Source: Lewinellaceae bacterium | GTDB taxonomy: Bacteria > Bacteroidota > Bacteroidia > Chitinophagales > Saprospiraceae | Assembly: GCA_016719605.1 (NCBI GenBank) | Contig: JADJYW010000003.1 | Coordinates: forward strand, 502,466 to 566,465 | Reading direction: 5' to 3' | Length of the DNA stretch: 64,000 nt | Shown: piece after piece, positions 34,827-42,500 of the stretch | How the letters are laid out: each line of letters starts with the position of its first letter | Position numbering within the stretch: the stretch's first letter is position 1 | Notes under the pieces: model-generated | What the model saw: the letters and a program-made list of their open reading frames with translations, nothing else | Told to the model about the DNA's origin: nothing | The model's database searches: none | Position numbers and translations under genes: made by a program

Positions 34827-34980
34827 TACCTGGACCGAATAAATCGATAAAATCCACTTTGGTCTTTTGCGTCAATACTGCGTTATTTTTTTCAACCGTA
34901 GCGCTGCTATGCTTTCAAAAAATGCCTTCTCTTGCATCAAAATCCTTGCGTTTATTTTATCGATTTATTCAGTCCAGGTA
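34827..34980. mobile_element. 154 bp MITE-like element with 26 bp terminal inverted repeats
   Basis: The ends TACCTGGACCGAATAAAT (34827 onwards) and ATTTATTCAGTCCAGGTA (ending 34980) pair over 26 bp with one mismatch. TA at each end may be the target duplication typical of IS630/Tc1-mariner elements. There is no coding capacity. It ends two bases before the ettA stop codon. Confidence 0.75.
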
Positions 34981-34981
34981 C

Positions 34982-36652
34982 TTATTTCAAAATGTGCTTC
35001 ACCCGCGGCCGGTGCGGAGTAATGTCGCCCAGACGGGCTTTTTTAGATTCTTCGTATTCCGTAAAGTTTCCTTCAAAAAACACCACCTCGGCATCGTCCT
35101 CGAAAGCGAGAATGTGTGTGGCCAGGCGGTCAATAAACCAGCGGTCGTGGCTGATGAGCAGCACGCAACCGGCGAAATCGTCGAGTGCATCTTCGAGCGC
35201 GCGCAGGGTGTTCACGTCAATATCGTTGGTCGGCTCGTCCAGCAGGAGCACGTTGCCGCCATCCTTGAGCGTCATGGCTAAGTGCACGCGGTTGCGTTCG
35301 CCGCCGGAGCATACGCCGAGTTTTTTCTGTTGGTCGGCGCCGGCAAAATTGAACCGGGAAATGTAGGCGCGGGCGTTCACGGAAGTGTTGCCCACGGTGA
35401 TCATGTCGTTGCCGTCGGAGATGATTTCATAAACCGTTTTTTCGGGCAAAAGTGCCTCATGGCTTTGGTCCACATAACTGATTTTGACCGTGTCGCCGAT
35501 GACGACCGCTCCGGTGTCGGCTTTTTCCCGGCCGGTCAAAATTTTAAACAGGGTGGATTTGCCCACACCGTTGGGGCCGATGATACCCACCACAGCATTT
35601 TTCGGAATATCAAAATTCAGGTTCTCAAACAGGATACGGTCGCCGAAGGCTTTGCTGACGCCACGCACCTCGATGACCTTGTCGCCAAGGCGCTGGCCGT
35701 TGGGAATCCAGAGTTCGAGTTTGGCTTCTTTCTCCTTGCTGCCCTCGCCGGCCATTTTTTCGTAGGCATTCAAACGGGCCTTGCCCTTGGCTTGCCGGCC
35801 TTTGGCGCCCATGCGCACCCATTCGAGTTCGCGTTCGAGTTGTTTGCGGCGCTTGTCTTCCTGCTTTTCTTCCTGAGCCAGGCGCTTGGCCTTCTGTTCG
35901 AGCCAGGAGGAGTAGTTGCCCTGCCAGGGAATGCCTTCGCCGCGGTCGAGTTCGAGAATCCAGCCCGCCACATTGTCGAGGAAATACCGGTCGTGGGTGA
36001 CGGCGATGACGGTGCCGGGGAAGTTTTGGAGGTATTGCTCCAGCCACTGCACCGATTCGGCGTCGAGGTGGTTGGTTGGCTCGTCCAACAGGAGAATGTC
36101 GGGTTGGCTGAGCAGCAGGCGGGCCAGGGCCACGCGGCGGCGCTCACCACCGGAACAAACTTTGATGGGCGTGTCGTCGGACGGGCAGCGCAGGGCATCG
36201 GTGAACAGGCCGATTCGGTGATCCAGTTCCCAGCCGCCGAGGTGTTCGATTTGTTCCAGCACCTCGCCTTGGCGCTCGATGAGCCGCATCATCTCGTCGT
36301 CGTCAGTGACCTCGCCGAGTTTCATGCCGATGTCGTCATTTTCCTGGAGGAGGTCCACGATTGGTTGCACGGCTTCTTCCACGATCTGGCGCACGTTTTT
36401 GGAGTCGTCCAGCACCGGTTCCTGCGCGAGGTAGCCGACCTTGAATTGTTTTTCAAACTCGATTTTGCCCTCGTAATTCTGGTCTAGCCCGGCGATGATT
36501 TTGAGCAACGTGGACTTGCCGGAGCCGTTGAGACCCAGCACGCCGATTTTGGCGCCGTAGAAAAACGACAGCCAGATATTTTTAAGGACTTGTTTCTGCG
36601 GCGGATACGTCTTGTTCACGCCGGACATGGAAAAAATGATCTTTTCGGACAC
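34982..36652 (-). CDS. ettA: Energy-dependent translational throttle protein EttA (ABC-F)
   Basis: This 556-residue soluble ABC-F protein has two ATPase cassettes. Walker A motifs are GLNGSGKSTLLKI and GPNGVGKSTLFKI; signature motifs are CSGGERRRVALARLL and CSGGERNRVHLAMTL; Walker B motifs are ILLLDEPTNHLDAES and VLLLDEPTNDIDVNT. The long linker (LEQKAKRLAQEEKQEDKRRK) is the P-site tRNA-interaction motif region. EttA binds the ribosomal E site and links translation to ATP/ADP ratio. Length matches the family. A TACCTTTG promoter box lies at 36700-36707 on the minus strand. Confidence 0.95.
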   Translation of the reverse strand: MSEKIIFSMSGVNKTYPPQKQVLKNIWLSFFYGAKIGVLGLNGSGKSTLLKIIAGLDQNYEGKIEFEKQFKVGYLAQEPVLDDSKNVRQIVEEAVQPIVDLLQENDDIGMKLGEVTDDDEMMRLIERQGEVLEQIEHLGGWELDHRIGLFTDALRCPSDDTPIKVCSGGERRRVALARLLLSQPDILLLDEPTNHLDAESVQWLEQYLQNFPGTVIAVTHDRYFLDNVAGWILELDRGEGIPWQGNYSSWLEQKAKRLAQEEKQEDKRRKQLERELEWVRMGAKGRQAKGKARLNAYEKMAGEGSKEKEAKLELWIPNGQRLGDKVIEVRGVSKAFGDRILFENLNFDIPKNAVVGIIGPNGVGKSTLFKILTGREKADTGAVVIGDTVKISYVDQSHEALLPEKTVYEIISDGNDMITVGNTSVNARAYISRFNFAGADQQKKLGVCSGGERNRVHLAMTLKDGGNVLLLDEPTNDIDVNTLRALEDALDDFAGCVLLISHDRWFIDRLATHILAFEDDAEVVFFEGNFTEYEESKKARLGDITPHRPRVKHILK

Positions 36653-36699
36653 GGATGCCAGTTTTAAGTGTTGAGTTCAGGGTTTTGAGCGGAGCGGCG

Positions 36700-36707
36700 C
36701 AAAGGTA
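36700..36707 (-). promoter_or_regulatory. Promoter -7 box of ettA
   Basis: TACCTTTG on the minus strand matches TAnnTTTG exactly, 48 bp before the start codon. No TTG at the right spacing was found. Confidence 0.45.
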
Positions 36708-36744
36708 GGGCGCAGCCGGGTGGAAAAAGCGGGAAAGCAACGCC

Positions 36745-37032
36745 TTACTTTTTTTTCTTCTGTCGGCGCAAAATTCCGAGCAGTGCGTCCACCGTGTCGT
36801 GTACTGCCTTTTCGTAGGTACCGGCACCCTTTTTGGCGAGGTGGTCGTGTCCGGGAACGATCAGTCGAATCTCGCAGTATTGATTGTCGGGGGCGCCACC
36901 GTCTTCGAACAGGGTGACGTCGGCGCGAATGATCTTGTCGTTGTGCTCAAAAAGTTTGCTGACTTTCTCTTGGACATGCGCCTGCAGGTCGTCGCTTGCC
37001 TTAAAATGTACGCTTTGGATGTTGATGTTCAT
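36745..37032 (-). CDS. hpf: Ribosome hibernation/associated factor (HPF/RaiA family)
   Basis: This is a 95-residue protein. The start at 37032 (MNINIQSVHFKASDDLQAHV) gives the canonical beta-alpha-beta-beta-beta-alpha HPF fold: KVSKLFEHNDKIIRADVTLF, then NQYCEIRLIVPGHDHLAKKG and YEKAVHDTVDALLGILRRQK. HPF/RaiA proteins bind the 30S decoding region and stabilise inactive ribosomes in stationary phase. It is the short form, lacking the C-terminal dimerisation domain. A TAACTTTG promoter box lies at 37057-37064. Confidence 0.92.
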   Translation of the reverse strand: MNINIQSVHFKASDDLQAHVQEKVSKLFEHNDKIIRADVTLFEDGGAPDNQYCEIRLIVPGHDHLAKKGAGTYEKAVHDTVDALLGILRRQKKKK

Positions 37033-37056
37033 GTGTTGCTGGATGAGTGATGTGAT

Positions 37057-37064
37057 CAAAGTTA
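37057..37064 (-). promoter_or_regulatory. Promoter -7 box of hpf
   Basis: TAACTTTG on the minus strand, 25 bp before the start codon, matches TAnnTTTG. Confidence 0.45.
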
Positions 37065-37283
37065 CCTTGGCGGCCAAGGTCGTTGTTTTTTGAAAAACCG
37101 ATAAACCTTGTCAAAAAAAACCGTTGGCTGCTTTTTTTGTTAAACCCGGACTTGAAACGCTGATAAAAATTGAATTTTATCCCCCGATACGCCTAAACTT
37201 GCCCCGTGTTTGGATCGTGCCTCCCCTCGAAACACACGCTTGTACAACGTATCTTTCTGATCCACTTACCTTTTGGCAAATAC

Positions 37284-39899
37284 ATGAACAAGAAATTCTC
37301 TCCCGTCGTCAAGCAGATCATCCACCAAAGCGGGCAGGAAGCGCGACGGCTGGGGCATGACTACATCGGCGCCGAGCACTTGCTGCTTGGTATCATTGCC
37401 GAACGAGACAGCCTGCCGGTTCGGGTGCTTGATGCACTTCTGGTAGACGTGTTTGACCTGAAAAAACGCCTCGAACGATCCATTCCGCGGCATAGTGCCT
37501 ACCCGCCGGCCGACAACCTGTTCGTCGGCGAGTTCCAGGTGACCACCCAGGTACAGCGCGTACTGAAGGTCACCTTTCTGGAAGCCAAACTATTGAAAAG
37601 CGAAGAAATTTTTCCGGAGCACCTGATGTTGTCGCTGCTCAAACACACGGACACCTTCGCGACCAAACTTTTAAACGAATACGACGTGGACTACGACAAT
37701 TTCAAAAAAGAACTCGAGTATGTGCGCACCGAACAAGACCTTGCGCACCCCAACCTCTTCGCAGCATCCGCCAATGAAGGCCCCGGCGAATATGACGACG
37801 ACGACGAGCGCGGCTACCGCTCCGGCGCCGCCGGCAGTCAGAAGGCCCAGCAAAAAAGCCGCACACCTGTGCTGGACAACTTTGGCCGCGATATCACCAA
37901 ACTCGCCGAAGAGGGCAAACTCGACCCCATCATCGGCCGCGAAACAGAAATCGAACGTGTCAGCCAGATTCTGAGCCGCCGCAAAAAGAATAACCCCATC
38001 CTCATCGGCGAGCCGGGTGTGGGCAAAACAGCCATCGTGGAAGGCCTTGCCCTGCGCATCATGCAGAAAAAGGTAAGCCGTACGCTGTTCAACAAGCGTA
38101 TCGTCATGCTCGACCTCGCTGCCCTCGTGGCCGGTACCAAGTACCGCGGCCAGTTTGAGGAGCGCATCAAGGCCATCATGAACGAACTGGAAAAAAGCCG
38201 CGACGTGATCCTGTTCATTGACGAGATACACACCATCGTCGGCGCCGGCGGCGCTACCGGCTCCCTCGACGCGTCCAATATTTTCAAACCCGCCCTCGCA
38301 CGCGGCGAACTCCAGTGCATCGGCGCCAGTACCCTCGACGAGTACCGCCAGTATATCGAAAAAGACGGCGCACTCGACCGCCGTTTCCAAAAAGTCATGG
38401 TGGATCCGCCCAGCCAGGAGGACACCATCCACATCCTCCGGAACATCCAGTCCAAGTACGAAGAATTCCACAACGTGCTGTACACCGAGGCGGCCGTTAT
38501 CGCCTGCGTGCGCCTCAGCGACCGGTACATAACCGACCGTTTTCTGCCGGACAAGGCCATTGACGTGCTCGACGAAGTGGGCGCCCGCGTACACCTGAAA
38601 AATATCAATGTACCCAAGCACATCGAGGAACTCGAGAAACGCATTGAGACCATCAAGGAGCAAAAGAACCGGGCCGTCAAAGACCAGCAGTACGAGGAAG
38701 CCGCCAACCTGCGCGATCAGGAAAGCAAACTGGTGCGGCAACTCGAGTTTGCCAAAGTCGAATGGGAGGAGGACAGCAAATCGAAGCGGTACCCGGTGGA
38801 AGAGGACGACATCGCCGAGGTGGTAGCCATGATGACCGGCATACCGGTCAAAAAAGTGGCTACCAGCGAGAGCAAAAAACTCGTCAACATGGCCGACGAC
38901 ATGAGCAAGATGGTCATTGGGCAAGATGATGCTATCATCAAAATATCGAAAGCCATCCAGCGCAACCGCGTTGGCCTGAAAGACCCGAAAAAGCCGATTG
39001 GCTCGTTCATTTTCCTTGGCCCCACGGGGGTGGGCAAAACGGAACTGGCCAAGTCGCTGGCCCGCTATTTGTTCGACAGCGAGGATGCGCTCGTGCGCAT
39101 TGACATGTCCGAATACATGGAAAAATTCTCGGTGAGCCGCCTGATCGGCGCGCCTCCGGGGTATGTCGGGTACGAAGAGGGCGGCCAGCTGACCGAGCGC
39201 GTACGCCGCAAGCCCTATTCCGTGGTACTGCTTGACGAGATCGAAAAAGCCCACCCGGACGTGTACAATATCCTGCTGCAAGTGCTCGACGATGGCCAAC
39301 TCACCGACGGTATGGGCCGCCGTGTGGACTTCAAGAATACGCTCATCATCATGACGTCCAACATCGGAGTACGCCAACTGAAGGACTTTGGCCAGGGCGT
39401 AGGTTTTGCTACCAAGGCCCGCCAGGAAGCTGCCGAGGACAACTCCAAAACGGTGATCCAGAACGCCCTCAAGCGCACTTTTTCGCCGGAGTTTCTCAAC
39501 CGGGTAGACGATGTGGTGGTGTTCAATGCGCTCGGTCGCGAGGAAATCTTCAAAATCATTGACAATGCCTTAGCCGGGCTGATGAAGCGCCTGAGCGCCA
39601 TGAAAATCGCTCTTGCGCTCACGGATGATGCCAAGGAGTTTGTTGCCGAAAAAGGCTACGACCCGCAGTTTGGCGCCCGACCGCTGCACCGCGCCATTCA
39701 GAAATACATTGAGGATCCGCTCGCTGAATTTATTCTCGGCGAAGGCCCTGCCGAGGGTGCGGCCCTGCAAGCCACTCTCAACGAGGAAAAGACCGGGCTG
39801 ATCATCGCTTTTGAAGCAGAAAAGAAAAAAGCGAAACAGAAAGAAAAGGAAGGCACCCCGGAGAATACGGAAAGCGATACGCCGCTGAGCACATCGTGA
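37284..39899 (+). CDS. clpC: Clp protease ATP-binding subunit ClpC
   Basis: This is an 871-residue AAA+ unfoldase. The start at 37284 (MNKKFSPVVKQIIHQSGQEA) gives a standard Clp N-domain (RLGHDYIGAEHLLLGIIAER). D1 has GEPGVGKTAIVEG and VILFIDEIHTIVG. The middle UVR-like coiled domain is HIEELEKRIETIKEQKNRAV. D2 has GPTGVGKTELAKS and VVLLDEIEKAHPD. It unfolds substrates for the ClpP peptidase and handles stress-damaged proteins. The acidic/lysine-rich C-terminal tail (EAEKKKAKQKEKEGTPEN) is lineage-specific. A hairpin terminator follows at 39930. Confidence 0.95.
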   Translation: MNKKFSPVVKQIIHQSGQEARRLGHDYIGAEHLLLGIIAERDSLPVRVLDALLVDVFDLKKRLERSIPRHSAYPPADNLFVGEFQVTTQVQRVLKVTFLEAKLLKSEEIFPEHLMLSLLKHTDTFATKLLNEYDVDYDNFKKELEYVRTEQDLAHPNLFAASANEGPGEYDDDDERGYRSGAAGSQKAQQKSRTPVLDNFGRDITKLAEEGKLDPIIGRETEIERVSQILSRRKKNNPILIGEPGVGKTAIVEGLALRIMQKKVSRTLFNKRIVMLDLAALVAGTKYRGQFEERIKAIMNELEKSRDVILFIDEIHTIVGAGGATGSLDASNIFKPALARGELQCIGASTLDEYRQYIEKDGALDRRFQKVMVDPPSQEDTIHILRNIQSKYEEFHNVLYTEAAVIACVRLSDRYITDRFLPDKAIDVLDEVGARVHLKNINVPKHIEELEKRIETIKEQKNRAVKDQQYEEAANLRDQESKLVRQLEFAKVEWEEDSKSKRYPVEEDDIAEVVAMMTGIPVKKVATSESKKLVNMADDMSKMVIGQDDAIIKISKAIQRNRVGLKDPKKPIGSFIFLGPTGVGKTELAKSLARYLFDSEDALVRIDMSEYMEKFSVSRLIGAPPGYVGYEEGGQLTERVRRKPYSVVLLDEIEKAHPDVYNILLQVLDDGQLTDGMGRRVDFKNTLIIMTSNIGVRQLKDFGQGVGFATKARQEAAEDNSKTVIQNALKRTFSPEFLNRVDDVVVFNALGREEIFKIIDNALAGLMKRLSAMKIALALTDDAKEFVAEKGYDPQFGARPLHRAIQKYIEDPLAEFILGEGPAEGAALQATLNEEKTGLIIAFEAEKKKAKQKEKEGTPENTESDTPLSTS

Positions 39900-40424
39900 C
39901 GCCTTAGCAATCATATATTTTTGGGATAAAAAATCCGCAGGCTCCGGTTGAGGCTGCGGATTTTGTTTTTGGGGCAGGCGACGCGACGTTTCCGACCCCG
40001 ATGCGGGTACTACCACTGTTGTGCCGGGCCGCTGAAATCTACACGCAAACTGGTTCTGCGTTTAGCCACGAGCGCGCTCAGGGGCCGGAACAAGACCAAA
40101 TAGCCCGATTGACGATTTGGATATCTGAAAAACTTTCTTTCGGGTCTCTTGGCCGGACAAAACAGGTACGCTACCTTTCGGAGACCAAAACAAATACCAA
40201 TGGGACAAAACCCGCCACCATGATGATGACCCACGCCCCCGCTTCCGGCCCTGCTGCCGGAGGCGGGGGCGCGTTCGTCCGTAGCGGGCTTACACGCAAT
40301 GGATGGATAAGTAAAAAAGGCGAAGCGCGGGATAAGTGCCGCAGGAGTGCGGAAGGCGCAATGCGGGAGTGTAATAGTTATGGGAAATTTGACAACAACT
40401 CGGAACATTAAAGCAAGAAATAAA
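39900..40424. other. Gene-free stretch after clpC
   Basis: The stretch holds the clpC terminator and a strong GC hairpin at 40234-40271 (CGCCCCCGCTTCCGGC with GCCGGAGGCGGGGGCG, one mismatch). No convincing coding region is present; the overlapping ORFs on both strands lack family features. Confidence 0.6.
39930..39970. terminator. Intrinsic terminator after clpC
   Basis: AAAATCCGCAG (39930-39940) pairs with CTGCGGATTTT (39954-39964), followed by a T-rich run. The A and T flanks make it possibly bidirectional. Confidence 0.85.
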
Positions 40425-40811
40425 ATGATAAGGTATTTGACAATTATGGGATTAAGTCTTTTGATAACGTCTTGTACGCAACACCCATCCGGGGCAGAAA
40501 AAGATTACATTAAGAACCTAGAGGAAAAAAATAAAATACTTGAGACTGAATTACAAGAAATAAAAGCAAAATACAATCTGACTGATTCGGTAAACAATGA
40601 TAGACAAAAATCTCATAGTAGCAAGAAGTATTTTACGATTGGTTCAACAGAAGACGAAGTAATTAAGATTATGGGTGACCCAACAAGCTATATGGTTACT
40701 GCACCTGAAGCAAGAAAGTTTTATTATGGACTTAGTGCTGTGTATTTCTATCAAGGCAAAGTTATAAGCTACGATAATCTTGAAGACAATTTAAAAGTAA
40801 AAGTCAAATGA
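40425..40811 (+). CDS. Small lipoprotein, AT-rich, unrecognised
   Basis: This is a 128-residue protein. The start at 40425 gives a lipoprotein signal (IRYLTIMGLSLLITSC). A coiled, charged stretch follows (YIKNLEEKNKILETELQEIK) and then a SmpA/BamE-like core (YFTIGSTEDEVIKIMGDPTS with YYGLSAVYFYQGKVISYDN). The G-T-E-V-x-x-x-x-G-P-like pattern recalls small outer-membrane lipoproteins of the BamE fold, but this is weak. Base composition is far more AT-rich than the neighbouring genes, so the gene was probably acquired by transfer along with the next two. Confidence 0.6.
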   Translation: MIRYLTIMGLSLLITSCTQHPSGAEKDYIKNLEEKNKILETELQEIKAKYNLTDSVNNDRQKSHSSKKYFTIGSTEDEVIKIMGDPTSYMVTAPEARKFYYGLSAVYFYQGKVISYDNLEDNLKVKVK

Positions 40812-40938
40812 CGAATTACAAAATCGCGATTCAGGGTAACCGCCCATAACTCTGCGTAGCGCCAACCGCCAACAAACGCAGCGGTATGACAGTCACGCAA
40901 CCGTTCGAGGCAACAATAAAATAAAAAATAGCGGCAGA

Positions 40939-41526
40939 ATGCAAATGACGATACAACCACTTCTACTAAATTTTGAGCGTTACCTTCCATTGGACTTGGA
41001 AGAAACTCGTTTATTGGAAGGAAGGGCATCGGAGCGAAAAATCAAACGCAGGCAGTTTGTTTTACAAGAAGGAGACGTGTGCAAACATTATACATTTGTG
41101 GTAAAAGGCTGCTTTAAAATGTACGGTGTAGGTAAAAAAGGTACTGAACACAATATTCAGTTCGCTGCGGAAAATGAATGGATAGCCGACATCGGCAGTT
41201 TTCACTCCGAAAAACCAAGCAAGTTGTTTATCGAGGCAATAGAACCATCCCTGATATTGCAAATCAAAAAACAGGATTTGTTGTTTTTATACGTCAATCT
41301 GCCCAAGTTCGACCGCAATTTCAGGGTCATCATCGAGGACAAGTTTATTGAACTTCAAAACCATATGTTGCAAAATATTAGTTCTACAGCGGAAGAAAGG
41401 TATCTGGCTTTTCTTGAAAAATATCCGCAACTCGCCATGAGGCTGCCCAACACGCAAATCGCATCCTATTTGGGCATTACCCCCGAATTTCTGAGTAAAA
41501 TCAGGAAAGACCTTTCCAGGAAATAG
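40939..41526 (+). CDS. Crp/Fnr family transcriptional regulator
   Basis: This 195-residue protein has a cyclic-nucleotide-binding-like beta-roll (RRQFVLQEGDVCKHYTFVVK, GCFKMYGVGKKGTEHNIQF) and a C-terminal helix-turn-helix (LAMRLPNTQIASYLGITPEF, LSKIRKDL). It resembles the Bacteroidota Crp/Fnr subgroup without iron-sulfur cysteines, and whether it binds cAMP cannot be told. It is AT-rich like its two neighbours. It is one possible regulator of nearby genes; nothing directly links it to the palindromes at 6424, 13200 and 14916. Confidence 0.85.
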   Translation: MQMTIQPLLLNFERYLPLDLEETRLLEGRASERKIKRRQFVLQEGDVCKHYTFVVKGCFKMYGVGKKGTEHNIQFAAENEWIADIGSFHSEKPSKLFIEAIEPSLILQIKKQDLLFLYVNLPKFDRNFRVIIEDKFIELQNHMLQNISSTAEERYLAFLEKYPQLAMRLPNTQIASYLGITPEFLSKIRKDLSRK

Positions 41527-41574
41527 AACTACCCTTAAGATACATTAAGCCCATTTCTTAAAATACTTTATTGG

Positions 41575-41602
41575 TTGCACTTTACAAGTGAGCCCATCTT
41601 TG
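41575..41602 (+). promoter_or_regulatory. Promoter upstream of the SnoaL-like gene
   Basis: TTG at 41575-41577, a 17 bp spacer and CATCTTTG at 41595-41602 fit the Bacteroidota consensus with one mismatch, 32 bp before the start at 41635. Confidence 0.5.
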
Positions 41603-41634
41603 CGTCGTCATTTATTCAAAAAAAATTGCAAAAA

Positions 41635-42120
41635 ATGAAAATCACAACTGTACTCCTGGCAATACTATTTCTCTTAACAGATTGCCAAAGCAAAGTGGAC
41701 AATCAAAATTCTTTCAACAATCAAAAAAGTATGGAAATGGAAAATGAAAAAGCCGCAATCGAGAAATTGTTTTTCTCTTACCGGGATGCGCTGAAAGCAT
41801 CGAGCACAGACAAAGTATTGCCGCTTTATACGACAAACGGCGTTTTTATGCCTTCAAATGCCCCTACGGCAGTAGGGCAAGACCAGGTTAAAGGGGCTTA
41901 CGATTTTGTTTTTAAGAACATTCAATTAAAAATTGAATTTTTCATTGACGAAATCGAGGTGCACGGCGACATTGCGTTTGCCCGAACCACCTCAAAAGGA
42001 ACGACTTTGATTCACGCCACAGGACAAACAGTTCCAGAGGAAAACAGAGAACTGTTTGTGCTACAAAAGGACAACGGGCAATGGAAAATTGCTCGGTACA
42101 TGTTTAACAAAGTCAAGTAA
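41635..42120 (+). CDS. SnoaL-like/DUF4440-type lipoprotein
   Basis: This is a 161-residue protein. The start at 41635 gives a lipoprotein signal (ITTVLLAILFLLTDC). The NTF2-like/SnoaL fold follows: AIEKLFFSYRDALKASSTDK, VLPLYTTNGVFMPSNAPTAV, GAYDFVFKNIQLKIEFFID and IAFARTTSKGTTLIHATGQ, ending NGQWKIARYMFNKV. Such proteins are often small-molecule binding or modifying; no catalytic residue can be named. It is the last gene of the AT-rich islet and is followed by a terminator. Confidence 0.75.
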   Translation: MKITTVLLAILFLLTDCQSKVDNQNSFNNQKSMEMENEKAAIEKLFFSYRDALKASSTDKVLPLYTTNGVFMPSNAPTAVGQDQVKGAYDFVFKNIQLKIEFFIDEIEVHGDIAFARTTSKGTTLIHATGQTVPEENRELFVLQKDNGQWKIARYMFNKVK

Positions 42121-42156
42121 ACAACGCCTATCAGCGGCAAAAAAATTTCATAATGA

Positions 42157-42195
42157 GGGTTGATGTGCTTAATTGAACATCAGCCCTTTTTGTTT
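42157..42195 (+). terminator. Intrinsic terminator after the SnoaL-like gene
   Basis: GGGTTGATGT (42157-42166) pairs with ACATCAGCCC (42177-42186) with one mismatch, followed by TTTTTGTTT. Confidence 0.85.
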
Positions 42196-42202
42196 ACATT
42201 TG
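42173..42202 (+). promoter_or_regulatory. Bacteroidota-type promoter towards the large outer-membrane protein gene
   Basis: TTG at 42173-42175, a 19 bp spacer and TACATTTG at 42195-42202 match the consensus exactly. It overlaps the terminator and would give a leader of about 275 bases. Confidence 0.65.
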
Positions 42203-42408
42203 TGCAAGGCTAAAAGTGAATGTGAAAAGTGATGCCAAGCGGTAGTAAACGACTGAATGAACGTCGCATGCAGGAAATTTTATGCAACTGGATGACACTC
42301 GGGCTTCGCGAGATGCTCGGAAAGTTTTTAATACATGGCATAGCCGGGTGCTCCAACCTCAATATCCCGCTCACCTTCAGGCAGCCCTGCCCGCCGACTG
42401 AAACATTT

Positions 42409-42500
42409 CAAAAGATAGCCCACATCGTTAAAACCCGCCGCCGCCGGGCAACGCCGAACGCCGGCCCGGCGTCAGGGTCGAGGCATGGGCTATCTTTTTG
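42409..42500 (+). promoter_or_regulatory. Long-stem hairpin with a T-run covering the next start codon
   Basis: CAAAAGATAGCCCA (42409-42422) pairs with TGGGCTATCTTTTTG (42486-42500). The interior carries a GC-rich inverted repeat (ACGCCGG/CCGGCGT). The start codon at 42485 lies at the foot of the 3' arm, and the 3' arm ends in a T-run. It could act as an attenuator or block translation. Confidence 0.55.

Larger units (their letters stand above)
42121..42484. other. Gene-free stretch between the AT-rich islet and the large outer-membrane protein gene
   Basis: The stretch holds the terminator at 42157-42195, an overlapping promoter at 42173-42202 and a long-stem hairpin from 42409 that ends in the next gene. 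A 90-codon frame at 42229 has no family feature and probably represents leader sequence. Confidence 0.6.

Noticed and set aside
34796..35281. Plus-strand ORF starting MNRPFLLPAF next to the MITE
   Set aside because: Its first codons are the inverted copy of the neighbouring gene start; the rest is MITE and antisense of ettA.
37671..39377. Long minus-strand open frame of 568 codons opposite clpC
   Set aside because: It is antisense to a fully conserved clpC and has no recognisable domain or start signal.
40820..40925. Integron attC-like site after the first AT-rich gene
   Set aside because: There is an inverted motif CTGCGT/ACGCAG but no convincing paired core sites, so it was kept only as a weak remark under the islet finding.
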